Positions 1 through 9,118 of a stretch of DNA of 64,000 bases are shown here, in pieces. The position numbers and the translations under genes were made by a program. Under the pieces are notes generated by a model that did no database searches, was not told the origin of the DNA, and was given only the letters and a program-made list of their open reading frames with translations. Each line of letters begins with the position of its first letter. The stretch's first letter is position 1. The DNA comes from an uncultured bacterium (GTDB lineage Bacteria; Bacteroidota; Ignavibacteria; UBA10030; BY39), in assembly GCA_937967455.1 (NCBI GenBank), contig CALCJK010000001.1, forward strand, positions 62,001-126,000. The letters are read 5' to 3'.

Positions 1-2
1 TT

Positions 3-98
3 GACGATAATATAACAATTCCAATAAGTATTGGATTAACTATCTGGATTTTATATACAATCTTTTTACCAGACTATAATTTATATATTTATGGCTAA
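3..98 (+). CDS. C-terminal end of a dolichol/polyprenol kinase-like membrane protein (partial)
   Basis: An open frame enters from the left edge and ends at a TAA whose last bases overlap the start of the next gene (ATGGCTAA, 8 bp). The 31 visible residues begin DDNITIPIS and continue as one hydrophobic segment. An Asp-Asp-Asn-x-Thr-Ile-Pro motif before a last membrane helix is typical of the C-terminus of the dolichol kinase/SEC59/VTE5 family, which phosphorylates polyprenols in the membrane. The overlap suggests co-transcription with the downstream gene. The assignment rests on a short tail, so another CTP-dependent prenol or cytidylyl-type membrane enzyme remains possible. Confidence 0.6.
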   Translation, partial: DDNITIPISIGLTIWILYTIFLPDYNLYIYG

Positions 99-576
99 AG
101 CACCTAAGGCTTATTTATCCGGCGGGATGGAATATGCGCATAACGAGGGCGCACAATGGCGTAAGGATATCGAAGCTTGGTTAAAAAAAAATCTTGGTCA
201 TTTAACATTTAATCCTAATGATGAAAGTGATAGGTTTTTTAAAAAGTACTATCCAGATATAAATTTCAGAAATATTAAGGAACAGAATATAAACCTATAT
301 AAAGAAATAGTTGAAAAACTCGTACATATTGATATCAATGAGATAGCTAAGAATACTGATTATGTTATTTGCTATTGGGATGAGGGAGCAGCAAAAGGAG
401 CTGGTACCAAAGGAGAAATTACTATAGCAAAGTATTTTAATAAACCAGTTTATCTTGTAACATCATTCCCTCCTTCCTCCATTCCTGGTTGGGTGATAGG
501 CTGTACAAATCAAATATTTAAAAGTTTTAATGAACTTAAAATTTTTCTTCTTGATAAATATCAGAATAAATTCTAG
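91..576 (+). CDS. Nucleoside 2-deoxyribosyltransferase-like protein
   Basis: 161 residues with the layout of the nucleoside 2-deoxyribosyltransferase/MazG-adjacent Rossmann-like family. It starts with a strand and glycine turn (YLSGGMEYA, residues 8-16), has NPNDES near residue 42, a D-x-D/E region before YVICYWDEG, and a GTKGEITIAKYFNKPVYLV segment near residue 105 that matches the conserved 'G-T-x-x-E-x-x-x-A' nucleoside-binding part. Family members cleave or exchange the base of deoxynucleosides; the substrate here cannot be read from sequence. It overlaps the upstream kinase-like gene by 8 bp, and its last 41 bp overlap the convergent gene on the other strand. Confidence 0.7.
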   Translation: MAKAPKAYLSGGMEYAHNEGAQWRKDIEAWLKKNLGHLTFNPNDESDRFFKKYYPDINFRNIKEQNINLYKEIVEKLVHIDINEIAKNTDYVICYWDEGAAKGAGTKGEITIAKYFNKPVYLVTSFPPSSIPGWVIGCTNQIFKSFNELKIFLLDKYQNKF

Positions 577-1768
577 TTTGCTTTTGCTCTTTTGAGAGAA
601 TTATAACAACAATCACAATCATCAAAGGAATTAAAGGAACTGAATATCGCCCCCAACCAATAATTAATGCATGCACTAAAGAATAATAACCAATGATGGA
701 AAGCAACATCCAGCCAAATTCGAATCTTTGAATTAATTTTCTTACTCCTATAATTATTATCAACAGCAACGGTAACTGCATTATTATAAAAAACACTGAT
801 TTCATCGCTGATTCACTAATGTACCAAAACGTAACAAAATTTATAAAACTACGCCATATAAAAAATTCAGGATTTTCAATCAAGGTCTCTAAATAATTTT
901 TGAGTAATATCCTATTTTCGTCAGCACTATATGTCTCAATTTTTGAGACAGATAAAATGGATTGAATTTTTTTATAACCTTTTTCCCATGATTCTAAATT
1001 TGAAAATGGTTTTTTTGTCCAATTTTCTGCAAGGGCATTTCCTAATATTAAGTTCTGACCTAAATTAGAATGAACAATTTCCAAAGAACCTGTCACTTTA
1101 TAATTTCTAATTATCCATGGTGATAACACTATAAACGCCACCATTATTATTGTTAATGCAGATTTAAATCCCTTGTTCCCTTTTTTTAAATAAAAATTAA
1201 ACAATAATAAAAAAGGAAAAAATAATAAAACGGCTTTTGTTAATAATGTGATACCAGTTAATAATCCTGAATAAATCGAATGGCTTAACTTTAAAGAATT
1301 ATATGTCTTAATATAAAGAATAAATGTAGCCGAAAATACAAATGTGTAAAAAGATTCTATCCATAATCGAGAAGTATACCAAATCAGAATTGGATGTAGA
1401 GCTAATATTATTTGCGCAATCAAAGCATTCTTGTAACTGGTTAAGCTCCAAACAAAATAGAATATCATTAAAGTAGTTAAAGAATGAAATAAAGCTTGAA
1501 TAATCTGAACAACATCATAATTAACGCCATTAGAAAAATAAAATATCGTTGCAAGCAAATAAGGATAAACTGGGTGTTTATCTGTGGCTTCACTTATTGA
1601 ATTAAAATATTTAAAGCCTGAGCCAGAATATATGTTACAAGCTATTTCCCCATACCGGTCTGGATCCAAACTTAAGTTTAAAGGAACCTGAATTTTGGGA
1701 AAAACATAAAATGAAAAGAATAATGCGATAACAAAACCTAAAAGTGCAACTATAAAATGAATTTTCAT
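536..1768 (-). CDS. GT39/ArnT-like membrane glycosyltransferase
   Basis: 410 residues, very hydrophobic, with roughly ten predicted membrane segments. The first periplasmic loop carries the acidic pair typical of GT-C mannosyl- and aminoarabinose-transferases (DPDRYGEIACNIYSGSGF, around residue 36), followed by HPVYPYLLA. A later SPWIIRNYKVTG motif (around residue 215) is also common in PMT_2/GT39 proteins. Such enzymes move a sugar from a polyprenyl-phosphate donor to protein or lipid on the outer face of the inner membrane. It lies 16 bp downstream of the Fe-S oxidoreductase gene. The 3' end overlaps the plus-strand gene by 41 bp. Acceptor and sugar are unknown. Confidence 0.75.
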   Translation of the reverse strand: MKIHFIVALLGFVIALFFSFYVFPKIQVPLNLSLDPDRYGEIACNIYSGSGFKYFNSISEATDKHPVYPYLLATIFYFSNGVNYDVVQIIQALFHSLTTLMIFYFVWSLTSYKNALIAQIILALHPILIWYTSRLWIESFYTFVFSATFILYIKTYNSLKLSHSIYSGLLTGITLLTKAVLLFFPFLLLFNFYLKKGNKGFKSALTIIMVAFIVLSPWIIRNYKVTGSLEIVHSNLGQNLILGNALAENWTKKPFSNLESWEKGYKKIQSILSVSKIETYSADENRILLKNYLETLIENPEFFIWRSFINFVTFWYISESAMKSVFFIIMQLPLLLIIIIGVRKLIQRFEFGWMLLSIIGYYSLVHALIIGWGRYSVPLIPLMIVIVVIILSKEQKQTRIYSDIYQEEKF

Positions 1769-1784
1769 TATTAAAATTTAAAAA

Positions 1785-3767
1785 CTAATCTATTAAAGCA
1801 TCTGCAACAATTTCGGCAATATCTTTAACTAAAACGCTCTCATTTTTCTGCCGATCTTTAACACCGTCAGAAAGCATCGTCAGGCAAAACGGGCAGGCTG
1901 TTCCTATCATATTAATATCTAATGATAGGGCTTCATCTGTTCTTTCATGATTAATTCTTTTCCCCGTTGATTCCTCCATAAACATACGAGCCCCACCTGC
2001 TCCACAACAAAATCCTTTATCTTTGTTTCGTTTCATCTCAACTATTTTATTAATTGAAACAGAGTTCAATATCCTTCGTGGGTAATCATAAATTCCATTA
2101 TATCTGCCTAAATAGCATGAATCATGAAATACAGTTTTTTTATCTAAAGATCTAGATATTTTTATTTTACCTGTTGATAAAAGTGTTGCTATAAATTCGC
2201 TATGATGGATAACTTCATAATTACCACCAAATGCTGGATATTCATTTTTTAAAGTATTAAAACAGTGGGGGCAGATTGTTAATATTTTCCTTATGTTATA
2301 TCTATTTAGCGTTGTAATATTTTCATTGATAAGCATCTGTGCTAAATATTCATTACCACTTCTACGAGCAAAATCACCCGTACATTTCTCCTCATTTCCA
2401 AGTATCGCAAATTTCTGATTCGACTTTTTCAATATTTTGACCATTGCTCTACTTATTTTTTTTGCCCTATCATCAAATGCTCCAGCACAACCCACCCAAA
2501 ATAATAAATCAAAATCCTTTGTGGTAGACGCAATTGGTACATCTAAATCATTTGCCCAGTCGACTCTTGAAGAAGAACTAAAAGACCATGGGTTATAATT
2601 TCTTTCAAGATTCTGAAAAGCAAGCTGAAGCTCCTTCGGAAATCTTGACTCATTTAAAACTAAATATCTTCTCATATCTACTATATGGTCAACATGTTCA
2701 ATCATTACTGGACATTCAGTTACACAGGCTAAACATGTTGTGCATGCCCATAATTCTTCTTCAGTAATATAACTATCAACTAGTTGCTTGTTAATTACAT
2801 CATCACTATTACTTGTTTTCTTACTTAAAAGAATAGGTGCTTTTTCAACCAGTCTTTTTCTTATATTTATAATAATTTCTCTTGGAGAGAGTAACTTGCC
2901 AGTAATATTTGCAGGACAGGCAGCAGTACACCTTCCACATTCCGTGCAAGTATATCCATCAAATAATTGTTTCCAGGTCAGATCTTCAATATCGGATACT
3001 CCATATTTTGTCAAATTTTCATCGTTCAAATTTAAAGTTCGTATTTCTCCATACGAATTTAACCTCGCAAAAAAGACATTTGGAATAGATGTAATTATAT
3101 GGAAATGCTTTGAGAAAGGTAGTAGATTTAAAAATATTAGAACTAATCCGATATGAATCCACCAAAATGAATAATATAAGATATTATTGTATTCAGAATT
3201 TACAAACAGATACTTCAATGAACTTGCAATGAGCCTAAAATCAGAGTATTTATCTGGATGAATTATCATTTTCACACTATTCTGTAAATACATAGATATC
3301 ATAATAAATAATATCATGAAAAGAATCAGATAAGCTTCACCAGATGAATGACCTTCAAGTCTTTTAGGTTTAGTTATAGCTCTCCTCAAAATTGCATATA
3401 ATACCGATAAAATTACGAGGAGAGCAATAAATTCCTGTGCAATAACAACTGGTATGTAAATATTTCCCAAAAAACCCATTGAAAAATTTGAACTGAAACC
3501 TTCGCTTATTGATTCAAAAATTGCTGATAGCAAGATTACAAATCCCCAGAATATAAAAAAATGCATTAATCCTGCTAAAGGTTCTCTTAATAATTTTGTC
3601 TGCCCAAAAGCTATTGTCAGGACTCTCTTCAATCTTAAAATAATCTTATCTGTTCGATTATCTTTTTTCCCGACTTTCAAAAAACCAAAAAATCTCGTGA
3701 TATTAATTGCAAAAATTGCAATAGCGACTGAAAATACAAAAACAAAAATAATATTATTTACATTCAT
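1785..3767 (-). CDS. Membrane-anchored Fe-S oxidoreductase, HdrD/GlpC-like (heterodisulfide reductase-related)
   Basis: 660 residues. The N-terminal half has about five membrane helices resembling the cytochrome b-type NarI/respiratory gamma domain. Two ferredoxin-like 4Fe-4S motifs follow, CTECGRCTAACP near residue 272 and CTTCLACVTECP near residue 340. The C-terminal third contains two cysteine-rich CCG domains, visible as CPHC and GFCCGAGG (about residue 585) and CPFC. This fusion is found in predicted menaquinone-linked oxidoreductases that exchange electrons between the membrane and soluble partners such as electron-transfer flavoprotein. No partner gene is adjacent (PhzF upstream, glycosyltransferase downstream), so the electron donor is unknown. 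Confidence 0.85.
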   Translation of the reverse strand: MNVNNIIFVFVFSVAIAIFAINITRFFGFLKVGKKDNRTDKIILRLKRVLTIAFGQTKLLREPLAGLMHFFIFWGFVILLSAIFESISEGFSSNFSMGFLGNIYIPVVIAQEFIALLVILSVLYAILRRAITKPKRLEGHSSGEAYLILFMILFIMISMYLQNSVKMIIHPDKYSDFRLIASSLKYLFVNSEYNNILYYSFWWIHIGLVLIFLNLLPFSKHFHIITSIPNVFFARLNSYGEIRTLNLNDENLTKYGVSDIEDLTWKQLFDGYTCTECGRCTAACPANITGKLLSPREIIINIRKRLVEKAPILLSKKTSNSDDVINKQLVDSYITEEELWACTTCLACVTECPVMIEHVDHIVDMRRYLVLNESRFPKELQLAFQNLERNYNPWSFSSSSRVDWANDLDVPIASTTKDFDLLFWVGCAGAFDDRAKKISRAMVKILKKSNQKFAILGNEEKCTGDFARRSGNEYLAQMLINENITTLNRYNIRKILTICPHCFNTLKNEYPAFGGNYEVIHHSEFIATLLSTGKIKISRSLDKKTVFHDSCYLGRYNGIYDYPRRILNSVSINKIVEMKRNKDKGFCCGAGGARMFMEESTGKRINHERTDEALSLDINMIGTACPFCLTMLSDGVKDRQKNESVLVKDIAEIVADALID

Positions 3768-3776
3768 ATTATTAAA

Positions 3777-4688
3777 TTAAATTTGTGGAATTATCATTTC
3801 AGTTTTAAAAATTGTAGTTGCATAACCTCCAATCTTTACAACTTTTGGTTTACCATTTTCAACTTCTAACTTTACCTGCACTCTGCCTTTTCTGCCGATA
3901 CTATCCCCCTGCTCAGCAATATATTCAAATTTATCATCTTTAACTTCAAGCATACCATTCTCAAACAAATATGCAGCTAAAGGGCTGTGAACCGATCCCG
4001 TAACAGGATCTTCGGATATACCTTCATTTGGGGCAAAGAATCTTACATGAATAAACGATTCTTTTTCAATTGTTTCAAATGTAAAAACACATAATCCATG
4101 TAAGTTCCGTTGATTCATAAAATTTGTGAGAGCAAATAAATTTGGTTTTAACGCATATAATATGTGTAACCTTCTAATTGGTACAAAAACAAAATCATTA
4201 CGCATAATTGGTGGTTTAACATCAACATCGCTTATATTAATATTTAAGATTCTTACCAAATCCAGTTTATATTGTGAGAACCTTTCATATTTATTTGATG
4301 GTGGTATTCCTATACTAATTTTTATTTCACCATCTTCTTTAAAAACCTCAGAAGATATAATTCCGGATTTAGTTTCGATATTAAAATTATACTTACCATT
4401 ATTTTTCATACCAAACAATCCATCTTCTGCCAAGGAGTGAAGAGCAGCAATAGTTGCATGGCCACAAAGTGGCACTTCACAAACAGGGGTAAACCATCTT
4501 ATTCTCATATCTGCTGAACTTACACGTGGTGGCAAAATAAAGGCAGTTTCCGAAAGATTCATCTCTTTCGCAATTATTTGCATTTGATTGTCATTTAAAT
4601 AACTAGCTTCGTTTACCACACCAGCTGGATTACCTTGAAATGGTACTTTTGTGAATGCATCTATTTGTTTTATTACTATCGTTTTCAT
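3777..4688 (-). CDS. PhzF family isomerase/epimerase
   Basis: 303 residues, the usual length for the PhzF/YddE family (diaminopimelate-epimerase fold, two similar halves). Visible signatures are FQGNPAGVV near residue 17, the catalytic glutamate E47 in MNLSETAF, PLCGHATIAALH near residue 75 and EDPVTGSVHS in the second half. Family members isomerise small carboxylated substrates; PhzF itself acts in phenazine synthesis, but no other phenazine genes are present, so the substrate is open. The gene lies 9 bp before the Fe-S oxidoreductase and 7 bp after yjbQ, which suggests one transcript. Confidence 0.9.
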   Translation of the reverse strand: MKTIVIKQIDAFTKVPFQGNPAGVVNEASYLNDNQMQIIAKEMNLSETAFILPPRVSSADMRIRWFTPVCEVPLCGHATIAALHSLAEDGLFGMKNNGKYNFNIETKSGIISSEVFKEDGEIKISIGIPPSNKYERFSQYKLDLVRILNINISDVDVKPPIMRNDFVFVPIRRLHILYALKPNLFALTNFMNQRNLHGLCVFTFETIEKESFIHVRFFAPNEGISEDPVTGSVHSPLAAYLFENGMLEVKDDKFEYIAEQGDSIGRKGRVQVKLEVENGKPKVVKIGGYATTIFKTEMIIPQI

Positions 4689-4695
4689 ATAAACA

Positions 4696-5115
4696 TTATT
4701 CGCCTATAATCTTACAAATTATTTTCCTTTCCCTTGGTCTATTATCAAAATCTATAATTATAGGTTGCTGCCATGTGCCGAATTCTGCAGCACCATTCTC
4801 AATTGGCACACTTAACGAAGTACCCATTAGTGAAGATCTTAAATGTGCATATCCGTTTCCATCCTGCCAGGTATTATCATGATGATATATCTTATCTTTT
4901 GGTATTATTTTTTCCAATAATTCTGGCAAATCTTTTCTCAAACCTGGCTCATACTCAATTGTAGTAACCCCAACTGTTGAACCAACAGCAAATATTGTCA
5001 GTATGCCATCTTTGATTTTTGAATTATGAATAACTTTTTTAATTAAATTCGTAAGATCAATAATATCATTATTACCTTTTGTGGATATTAAAATATTTTC
5101 AGTATATATTTTCAT
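4696..5115 (-). CDS. yjbQ: YjbQ/UPF0047 family protein (secondary thiamine-phosphate synthase type)
   Basis: 139 residues, the normal length for UPF0047. Recognisable segments are GSTVGVTTIEYEPGL, YHHDNTWQDGNGYAHLRSSLMG and the C-terminal FGTWQQPIIIDFDNRPRERK. The conserved histidines and the glutamate of the putative active site are present. E. coli YjbQ has weak thiamine-phosphate synthase activity, but the physiological role of the family is unsettled. It is 5 bp downstream of the beta-propeller gene and 7 bp upstream of phzF. Confidence 0.9.
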   Translation of the reverse strand: MKIYTENILISTKGNNDIIDLTNLIKKVIHNSKIKDGILTIFAVGSTVGVTTIEYEPGLRKDLPELLEKIIPKDKIYHHDNTWQDGNGYAHLRSSLMGTSLSVPIENGAAEFGTWQQPIIIDFDNRPRERKIICKIIGE

Positions 5116-5120
5116 AGATT

Positions 5121-5954
5121 TTAATGAAGATATATTCCATTTAATTCAGATTTATTTTTAATATAAATCAAATAACCATTATCAATAAAAAACCTTGGTG
5201 ATATAATTTGATACGCATTTTCTATTAATTGATCTTTAAATATTTTCCTTCCTTGATTATCTATAATACTAATATAATCATTATATAATATTTGATTTCC
5301 GCTATATTTCTCCAAACTATATCCAATAATATTATATCTTTCATTTTGTATCAAATCAACTTCTTTTACAATATTTTTTTTAATACTAAATAAATATTTA
5401 TTCACAGATTGAATTTGAATTTTTTCAAGTGAAATATATATGGGCAAAATAAAATTCTCGTAATAACATTTATTTTGAACTAATTCAGATTTAATTTCAT
5501 CAGCAGAAAGAGTTCTTATTATTTCACCTGAATTTAAATTAATCTTAAAATAATTTTTTTCTTCCTGATAATTTGAAGCTGCATAAATAAACTCATCCAT
5601 AGCAATTATAAAGCGAACATCAGATAATTGCCAAATGATAGAATGATTTATTAAATCAACTGCGATAATATTTTTATGAATCGGAAAATCTGGCCTTTCA
5701 TATTCATGAAAAATAATCACACCATTATATACTCCTTCAACACCCACCCACCAATCACTATCTAAATAAAAATTTTTCCATAAAAACTTACCAGTATTTA
5801 AATCCACTGAGTGAAATTTTGCTATTTTATTTTCAATGTCTCTTGTTTCGGTTAAAATGACTTTTTGTGAAGAAGGAAAAATTCTCCATATAGGATCTTT
5901 GAAATTCAACTTCCAATGAACTTTAAAAATATTTTTTGATATAAAATTAACCAT
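5121..5954 (-). CDS. Beta-propeller-like protein of unknown function (possibly DUF4905)
   Basis: 277 residues without a clear signal peptide. Repeating strand-rich units with tryptophans (SVDLNTGKFLWKNF, AVDLINHSIIWQL, KINLNSGEIIRTL) have the 'D-x-x-x-G-x-x-x-W' pattern of PQQ-like or WD-like propeller blades. The N-terminal VHWKLNFKDPIWRI recalls the Bacteroidota DUF4905 family, but that is from memory and not verified. No catalytic residues are evident. It precedes yjbQ by 5 bp and probably shares its transcript. No function is proposed. Confidence 0.6.
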   Translation of the reverse strand: MVNFISKNIFKVHWKLNFKDPIWRIFPSSQKVILTETRDIENKIAKFHSVDLNTGKFLWKNFYLDSDWWVGVEGVYNGVIIFHEYERPDFPIHKNIIAVDLINHSIIWQLSDVRFIIAMDEFIYAASNYQEEKNYFKINLNSGEIIRTLSADEIKSELVQNKCYYENFILPIYISLEKIQIQSVNKYLFSIKKNIVKEVDLIQNERYNIIGYSLEKYSGNQILYNDYISIIDNQGRKIFKDQLIENAYQIISPRFFIDNGYLIYIKNKSELNGIYLH

Positions 5955-6004
5955 CCATATTTCGTTAATAATTTAATATAAGATAATAATAATGATATAC
6001 AATT

Positions 6005-6604
6005 TCAAATTTTATCAAAATATTCCAAAATGAAAGGCTTAATATTCTTTAAAGCAATAGCTCTATGGCTTATCTTATTCTTAACTTCTTGAGGCATTTC
6101 AGCATATGTCTGCTCATAACCATCTGGAATAAATAAAGGATCATAACCAAATCCACCACTACCCCGCATTTGTCGTAAAATTCGTCCCTTGCAAATACCT
6201 TCAGCTAAAATTTCTTCATTTTTTGTTTTAAAAACAACTATGCATCTGAATTGAGCTTTGCGAAATTCATCCGGTACATTGTCTAACATCTTTAGAAGTT
6301 TCTCATTGTTTTTTGTGTAATTTGTTGGTTCACCTGCAAAGCGCGCCGACCTAATACCTGGTTGATTATTTAAAATCTCAACCTCTAAACCTGAATCATC
6401 ACTTAAGACGGGTAATTTTACAATTTTAAATACTTCTCTTGCCTTTTTTATTGCATTATCTTCAAAAGTTTCTCCATCTTCGACAATTTCAGGTATATTT
6501 GAATAATTATTTAAATCAAGTATTTCTAAGTTTAAGTCCCCAAGTATTTCTTTTATTTCTTTGACTTTATCTAAATTACGGGTTGCAAGAATAAGTTTTC
6601 TCAT
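6005..6604 (-). CDS. rdgB: XTP/dITP diphosphatase (RdgB/HAM1 family)
   Basis: 199 residues, full length. Hallmarks are ATRNLDKVKEI (residues 7-17, phosphate binding), the acidic SDDSGLEVE at 68-76, GIRSARFAGE, GGFGYDPLF and SHRAIALK near the end. The enzyme hydrolyses non-canonical purine triphosphates (XTP, dITP, ITP) to monophosphates and so keeps them out of DNA. It begins 3 bp after the radA stop, within a nadK-radA-rdgB cluster concerned with nucleotides and DNA maintenance. Confidence 0.95.
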   Translation of the reverse strand: MRKLILATRNLDKVKEIKEILGDLNLEILDLNNYSNIPEIVEDGETFEDNAIKKAREVFKIVKLPVLSDDSGLEVEILNNQPGIRSARFAGEPTNYTKNNEKLLKMLDNVPDEFRKAQFRCIVVFKTKNEEILAEGICKGRILRQMRGSGGFGYDPLFIPDGYEQTYAEMPQEVKNKISHRAIALKNIKPFILEYFDKI

Positions 6605-6607
6605 CTT

Positions 6608-7960
6608 TTATACCAGAATCTTATCCAGAGCTTCAGAAATTCCAGCTACACCAAATAATTCTATATTTATTTTTCTACTTAAATTTTTAATATTAGCTTC
6701 AGGTAAAATAACACGCTTAAAACCTAACTTAGCTGCTTCCTGTATTCTTCTTTCGGGTTGATTTATTGTACGAATTTCTCCACCAAGTCCCACCTCACCA
6801 ATTACAACAGTTTTTGGCTCAACTGGAATTTCTCTCAAACTCGAAATTATTGATGTAGCAATTCCTAAATCTACAGCAGGTTCTTCTATTTTAAGTCCTC
6901 CAGCAATATTCACAAAAACGTCATAATTTGATATTTGTACACCTACTCTTTTTTCAAGTACTGCTAGCAATAATGTCAATCTACGATAATCAAATCCGGT
7001 AGTATTTCTCTGCGGCATTCCATACTTGCTCTGTGATACCAATGCCTGAACTTCTACAAGAATCGGTCGACTTCCTTCCATACTTGCAACGATGCTTGAT
7101 CCAGTTGTGCCTGGAATTCGTTCAGAAATAAACACTTCTGATGGATTATTTACTTCTCTCAGACCTTCTTCATGCATTTCAAATATTCCAACTTCATTTG
7201 TCGAACCAAATCGATTTTTTAAGCACCTCAAAATCCTATATGCATGATGTTGTTCACCTTCAAATTGGAGAACAGTATCAACCATGTGTTCAACAATTTT
7301 GGGCCCGGCAATAATTCCCTCCTTTGTGATGTGCCCAACAATAAATATTGGTATATTTTTATCTTTAGCAATTCGGGATAAGGCAGAAGTTGATTCTCTT
7401 ATCTGATTTATGCTACCTGGAAAATTTTCCAAACTTGATCTATACATTGTTTGTATAGAGTCAACTACTACAACATCTGGTAGCCTGTCAATGATTATTG
7501 GAATTAAAAGTTCTAAGTCTGTTTCTGAAACAATTAATATATTATTATTATGTTTAATTTTTAATCTCTCAGCTCTTAATTTAATTTGTTGTAGGGATTC
7601 TTCACCGGTAATATAAAGAGAAATTTTATCATTTAAATTATCTAACATTTGAAGCATAAGCGTTGATTTACCAATTCCAGGATCGCCACCAATCAAAATT
7701 ACAGACCCCTTTACAATTCCACCTCCAAGCACTCGATCTAGTTCTATTAATTTAGTATTTATTCTTGGTTCCTCTTGAGGAATTACTTCAGCAAGAAAAG
7801 AAGTATTAATAATTGATTTATTAGAAACTCTTTTAATCTTGGGTTCTGAGATCTCTTCCAAAAATGAATTCCATTTTTCACAATTTGGACATTTACCTAA
7901 CCATCTGGGTGATTCATAACCACAATTCTGACAAATATATTTGACATTAAGTTTTTTCAT
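6608..7960 (-). CDS. radA: DNA repair protein RadA (Sms)
   Basis: 450 residues, full length. It has a four-cysteine zinc finger (C10, C13, C24, C27), a RecA-like ATPase core with Walker A GGDPGIGKST at 91-100, the RadA-specific KNRFG motif around residue 250 and a C-terminal Lon-protease-like domain. RadA is a hexameric branch-migration helicase that processes recombination intermediates with RecA. The start overlaps the nadK stop by 4 bp (ATGA), indicating translational coupling. Confidence 0.96.
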   Translation of the reverse strand: MKKLNVKYICQNCGYESPRWLGKCPNCEKWNSFLEEISEPKIKRVSNKSIINTSFLAEVIPQEEPRINTKLIELDRVLGGGIVKGSVILIGGDPGIGKSTLMLQMLDNLNDKISLYITGEESLQQIKLRAERLKIKHNNNILIVSETDLELLIPIIIDRLPDVVVVDSIQTMYRSSLENFPGSINQIRESTSALSRIAKDKNIPIFIVGHITKEGIIAGPKIVEHMVDTVLQFEGEQHHAYRILRCLKNRFGSTNEVGIFEMHEEGLREVNNPSEVFISERIPGTTGSSIVASMEGSRPILVEVQALVSQSKYGMPQRNTTGFDYRRLTLLLAVLEKRVGVQISNYDVFVNIAGGLKIEEPAVDLGIATSIISSLREIPVEPKTVVIGEVGLGGEIRTINQPERRIQEAAKLGFKRVILPEANIKNLSRKINIELFGVAGISEALDKILV

Positions 7961-8835
7961 TTCTCATGCCTAATATCTTTTCCCCAGAGTAATTTAGCAC
8001 GAAGAAGATCAAAGTAAGACGATCTTTTTTGTTTTATAAGTTTTACTGTATAATTTGTTTTTTTAATTACAATTTCACATGGGGATTTTAGAAATAGTTC
8101 ATCCTGACCATCTGCAGTTAGATGAATGTTAACCTTCGTAAGTGATTTTACTTTTATAACACTATCGTCAGGTATAATCAAAGGTCTTGCCGTTAATGTA
8201 TGAGCTGCAATTGGATTTATCATAACAACCTCAGTTCCCGGTGCAACAACCGGACCACCAACTGCGAGTGAATAAGCGGTAGAACCCGTTGGAGTAGTAA
8301 CTATCAAACCATCAGCAGCATAAGTAACTAAATACTGACTGTTCACATATACTTCTAACTCAATCACTCTTTTATAAGCGCCCCTGTCGATAACAATGTC
8401 ATTGAGACCGTAAAATATTTTTTTTCTATTCGGCACCCTTGCTTCAAGTACCATTCTATCTTCAATTATATAATTATGCTGAATTATTTCACTAATACAT
8501 GTTTTCATTTCTTCTACGGTTACTTCCGCTAAAAATCCCAATTTACCTAAATTTATACCAAGAATTGGAACCTGCTTACGACCTATCATCCTAGCAACGT
8601 TAAGGATTGTTCCATCACCACCAAATGCAATTACAATATCTGATTTTTTAAAAAGATCTTCACTATTAAGGATTCTTTTTGTAGGAACATTATCTTTCAG
8701 TTTTTCCTTCAATAACTTGGCAGAACTACTTTCTATATAATAGTTGATTTTTAAATTATCAAAATAATTCAGTATATCTACTAACACCTCTAAGAAAGTT
8801 GGTTTTCTAATATTTCCAATTATTCCAAAATTCAT
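7957..8835 (-). CDS. nadK: NAD kinase
   Basis: 292 residues. The NAD kinase signature FGGDGTILNVAR lies at residues 71-82 and the substrate-binding TPTGSTAYSLAVGGP in the second half. It phosphorylates NAD to NADP using ATP or polyphosphate in the cytoplasm. It starts 2 bp after the DUF1844 gene and overlaps radA by 4 bp, so it sits in a tightly packed operon. Nothing unusual is seen. Confidence 0.96.
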   Translation of the reverse strand: MNFGIIGNIRKPTFLEVLVDILNYFDNLKINYYIESSSAKLLKEKLKDNVPTKRILNSEDLFKKSDIVIAFGGDGTILNVARMIGRKQVPILGINLGKLGFLAEVTVEEMKTCISEIIQHNYIIEDRMVLEARVPNRKKIFYGLNDIVIDRGAYKRVIELEVYVNSQYLVTYAADGLIVTTPTGSTAYSLAVGGPVVAPGTEVVMINPIAAHTLTARPLIIPDDSVIKVKSLTKVNIHLTADGQDELFLKSPCEIVIKKTNYTVKLIKQKRSSYFDLLRAKLLWGKDIRHEK

Positions 8836-8837
8836 AT

Positions 8838-9116
8838 TTAATTTGATTTTTGTTCTTTTGATACTTCATCTATATAATTCAATCTTAAATCTTTCAGTAC
8901 ATCAATAAATAATTTCTCTTCATTTTCTGAAAGATTACCTTTCATCTTTTGATGTAACATATCCAGAATATCGATTGATGTTTGAGCCATTTCAAGATTC
9001 TTTTCAATTTTATCCGTCATTGGATTTTTTAATTTACCCATTTGTTGCAATGCTGCTGTTTGAAACATTAATATCAATTGCATTAAAAGAAATTCATTTT
9101 TTTCTGATTGATCCAT
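8838..9116 (-). CDS. DUF1844 domain protein
   Basis: 92 residues, probably all helical. FLLMQLILMFQTAALQQMGK at the N-terminus and the DILDMLHQKMKGNLSENE region match the DUF1844 family, small soluble proteins common in FCB and Deltaproteobacteria and without known function. It lies 2 bp from both the upstream glycosyltransferase and the downstream nadK, so its expression should follow theirs. Confidence 0.85.
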   Translation of the reverse strand: MDQSEKNEFLLMQLILMFQTAALQQMGKLKNPMTDKIEKNLEMAQTSIDILDMLHQKMKGNLSENEEKLFIDVLKDLRLNYIDEVSKEQKSN

Positions 9117-9118
9117 TA

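Noticed and set aside
2788-3156. 122-aa plus-strand ORF over the Fe-S oxidoreductase
   Set aside because: Opposite-strand shadow of a gene with clear motifs; no independent signals.
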